From Fodinibacter sp038330415 (GTDB lineage: Bacteria; Actinomycetota; Actinomycetes; Actinomycetales; Dermatophilaceae): a DNA stretch of 16,469 bases. Below, piece after piece: positions 15,798 through 16,469 of the stretch (within the stretch, counting starts at the first letter, position 1; each line of letters opens with the position of its first letter). The stretch spans positions 1-16,469 of the forward strand of contig JBBQNZ010000097.1 in NCBI GenBank assembly GCA_038330415.1, read 5' to 3'. Below the pieces are notes generated by a model that made no database searches, had not been told where the DNA came from, and was given only the letters and a program-made list of their open reading frames with translations. The position numbers and the translations under genes are program-made.

Positions 15798-16219
15798 GCC
15801 GGGTCCCGTTCGCCGCGGGTGAGGTCGTGGTACCTGGCGAGGTAGAGCGGCCAACCGTCCTTGGCCTCGACGCCATCGCGGATGGACTGCCACCCGTCGC
15901 CGTGCCGGTCGATGTGTCGGTGCACGAGGGTGACGCGCGTGCGCTGGTCCCCCTCGGCGGCAAAGGTGACCTCGACCTCGCTGGTCCGGCTCAGGTCAGT
16001 CGCGACCTGCCAGTCCGGCCCGATGTCCCAGCTGAACGTGATCGTGGTCGGCGGGTCGAAGGCCAGCACTCTGCCCCATCGGCAGACGCTGCCGTCGGTG
16101 CCGCGGTCGTAGACGTCGCCGCCGACGTGCTGCTTGAGCACCGTCGCTTCGATGGGCGCAGCCAGCATGTTGTGCTCGCGCGGTTTGATCCGGTCCAGGT
16201 CGGTGAACGCCCAGAATGC
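15794..16219 (-). pseudogene. SRPBCC (AHSA1-like) family protein, 5' end removed by IS
   Basis: The frame from 16219 to the stop at 15794 reads AFWAFTDLDRIKPREHNMLA, then KQHVGGDVYDRGTDGSVCRW, RVLAFDPPTTITFSWDIGP, SEVEVTFAAEGDQRTRVTLV, HRHIDRHGDGW and GWPLYLARYHDL. This is the helix-grip (START/Bet v1-like) fold of the SRPBCC/Aha1-like family, small lipophilic-ligand-binding proteins common in actinobacteria. About 142 codons remain. Directly upstream of the Ala codon is an in-frame TAG (16220-16222), and about 18-20 N-terminal residues usual for the family are missing. The boundary coincides with the start of the IS sequence. A shorter product from the internal ATG at 16168 (124 aa) is possible but would lack the first strand and helix. 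The stop overlaps the MDMPI-family start as ATGA. Confidence 0.75.
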
Positions 16220-16469
16220 CTAGATGATTGATTCCAAGGGGGTGTCAGTGGTCGTAGGCGGTTAGGGACCGCAGTATGGTTTGGCCGGTGTGGTCGTTGT
16301 GCCAGATGGCGGCGGTCATGGCCAGGAGGCGTTGCAGGACGCGGACGATGACACCGGTGGGGGTGCGGCCGCCGTGTCGTTCGAGGCTGAGTTGGCCTTT
16401 GAGGGTGTCGAACACTGATTCCATGGTCTGTCGCAACGGTTTGAGCAGGTGCGCCCCGGGGCGGGGTTG
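16220..16469 (-). mobile_element. Partial IS982-type insertion sequence (3' end), runs off the window
   Basis: The element covers the C-terminal part of a transposase and about 25 bases beyond its stop. Its left edge is placed at 16220-16225 because the SRPBCC coding sequence breaks off there. The terminal inverted repeat and target duplication cannot be confirmed without the other end. Confidence 0.6.
16245..16469 (-). pseudogene. IS982-family transposase, C-terminal part, frameshifted
   Basis: The C-terminal 60-odd residues of a DDE transposase: RQTMESVFDTLKGQLSLERH, GGRTPTGVIVRVLQRLLAMT, then AAIWHNDHTGQ and the typical LRSLTAYDH end. The E in ESVFDTLKGQL is in the position of the last catalytic acidic residue of this family. 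Upstream, QPRPGAHLLK is in a different frame: the run AAAA (forward TTTT at 16440-16443) has one base too many compared with the expected HLLKPLRQ junction. The visible copy therefore appears inactivated, or the homopolymer is misread. The remaining N-terminal two thirds lie beyond the window. The IS982 assignment is from memory of actinobacterial members ending in RSL(I/T)AYDH. Confidence 0.7.

Noticed and set aside
1..16469. CRISPR array, tRNA, rRNA
   Set aside because: I saw no regularly spaced repeats and no cloverleaf-like or rRNA-like sequence by eye.

Overview
The window looks like an actinomycete chromosome. Base composition is very GC-rich throughout. The right side carries a mycothiol-type (MDMPI/DinB fold) enzyme paired with an SRPBCC protein, and the IS at the right edge is of the IS982 type common in actinobacteria. 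I cannot name the species. The layout is one long intact minus-strand operon flanked on both sides by broken or truncated genes, which is typical of an accessory region or genomic island.

Left flank (1-2289): a tyrosine recombinase on the minus strand is broken by two frame shifts. A minus-strand and a plus-strand gene fragment then point away from a common breakpoint near 1260, and both lack their starts. A degenerate stretch follows, then a small plus-strand gene whose recognisable part stops where the big operon ends. These look like remains of one or more integrated elements.

Centre (2290-12767): four tightly coupled minus-strand genes, in transcription order a 741-aa DUF6603-like protein, an 854-aa protein, a 1382-aa protein and a 508-aa protein. 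Stops and starts overlap (TGATG and ATGA) except for one 16-bp gap. None of the four shows an obvious signal peptide, membrane segment or known catalytic motif. From memory, each resembles a recurring but functionally unassigned bacterial family. The 854-aa protein has an LPW(R/L)(Y/F)TP-like N-terminal motif and a C-terminal LRWRNLP...RRFWQ and TLTPDLVFFGF signature. The 1382-aa protein has an LLPMRLETRY and PYGVLP signature. The 508-aa protein has DPLWMLGRQWQVGE, an RWWQIED...NDWF core and a YALARGTDGS...LWRQRRR tail. Their strict linkage suggests one multi-protein system of unknown role. This is the best candidate for the undescribed system.

Right flank (12930-16469): a DoxX-like membrane protein is coupled to an MhpA-type FAD monooxygenase that carries at least five frame disruptions. 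After a gene-poor stretch comes a minus-strand pair, SRPBCC then MDMPI-family enzyme. The SRPBCC gene has lost its 5' end at the edge of an IS982-type element that runs off the window and whose transposase itself appears frameshifted.

The contrast between about 10.5 kb of intact reading frames and repeatedly broken neighbours suggests the operon is kept by selection while its surroundings decay, unless the indels are assembly errors.
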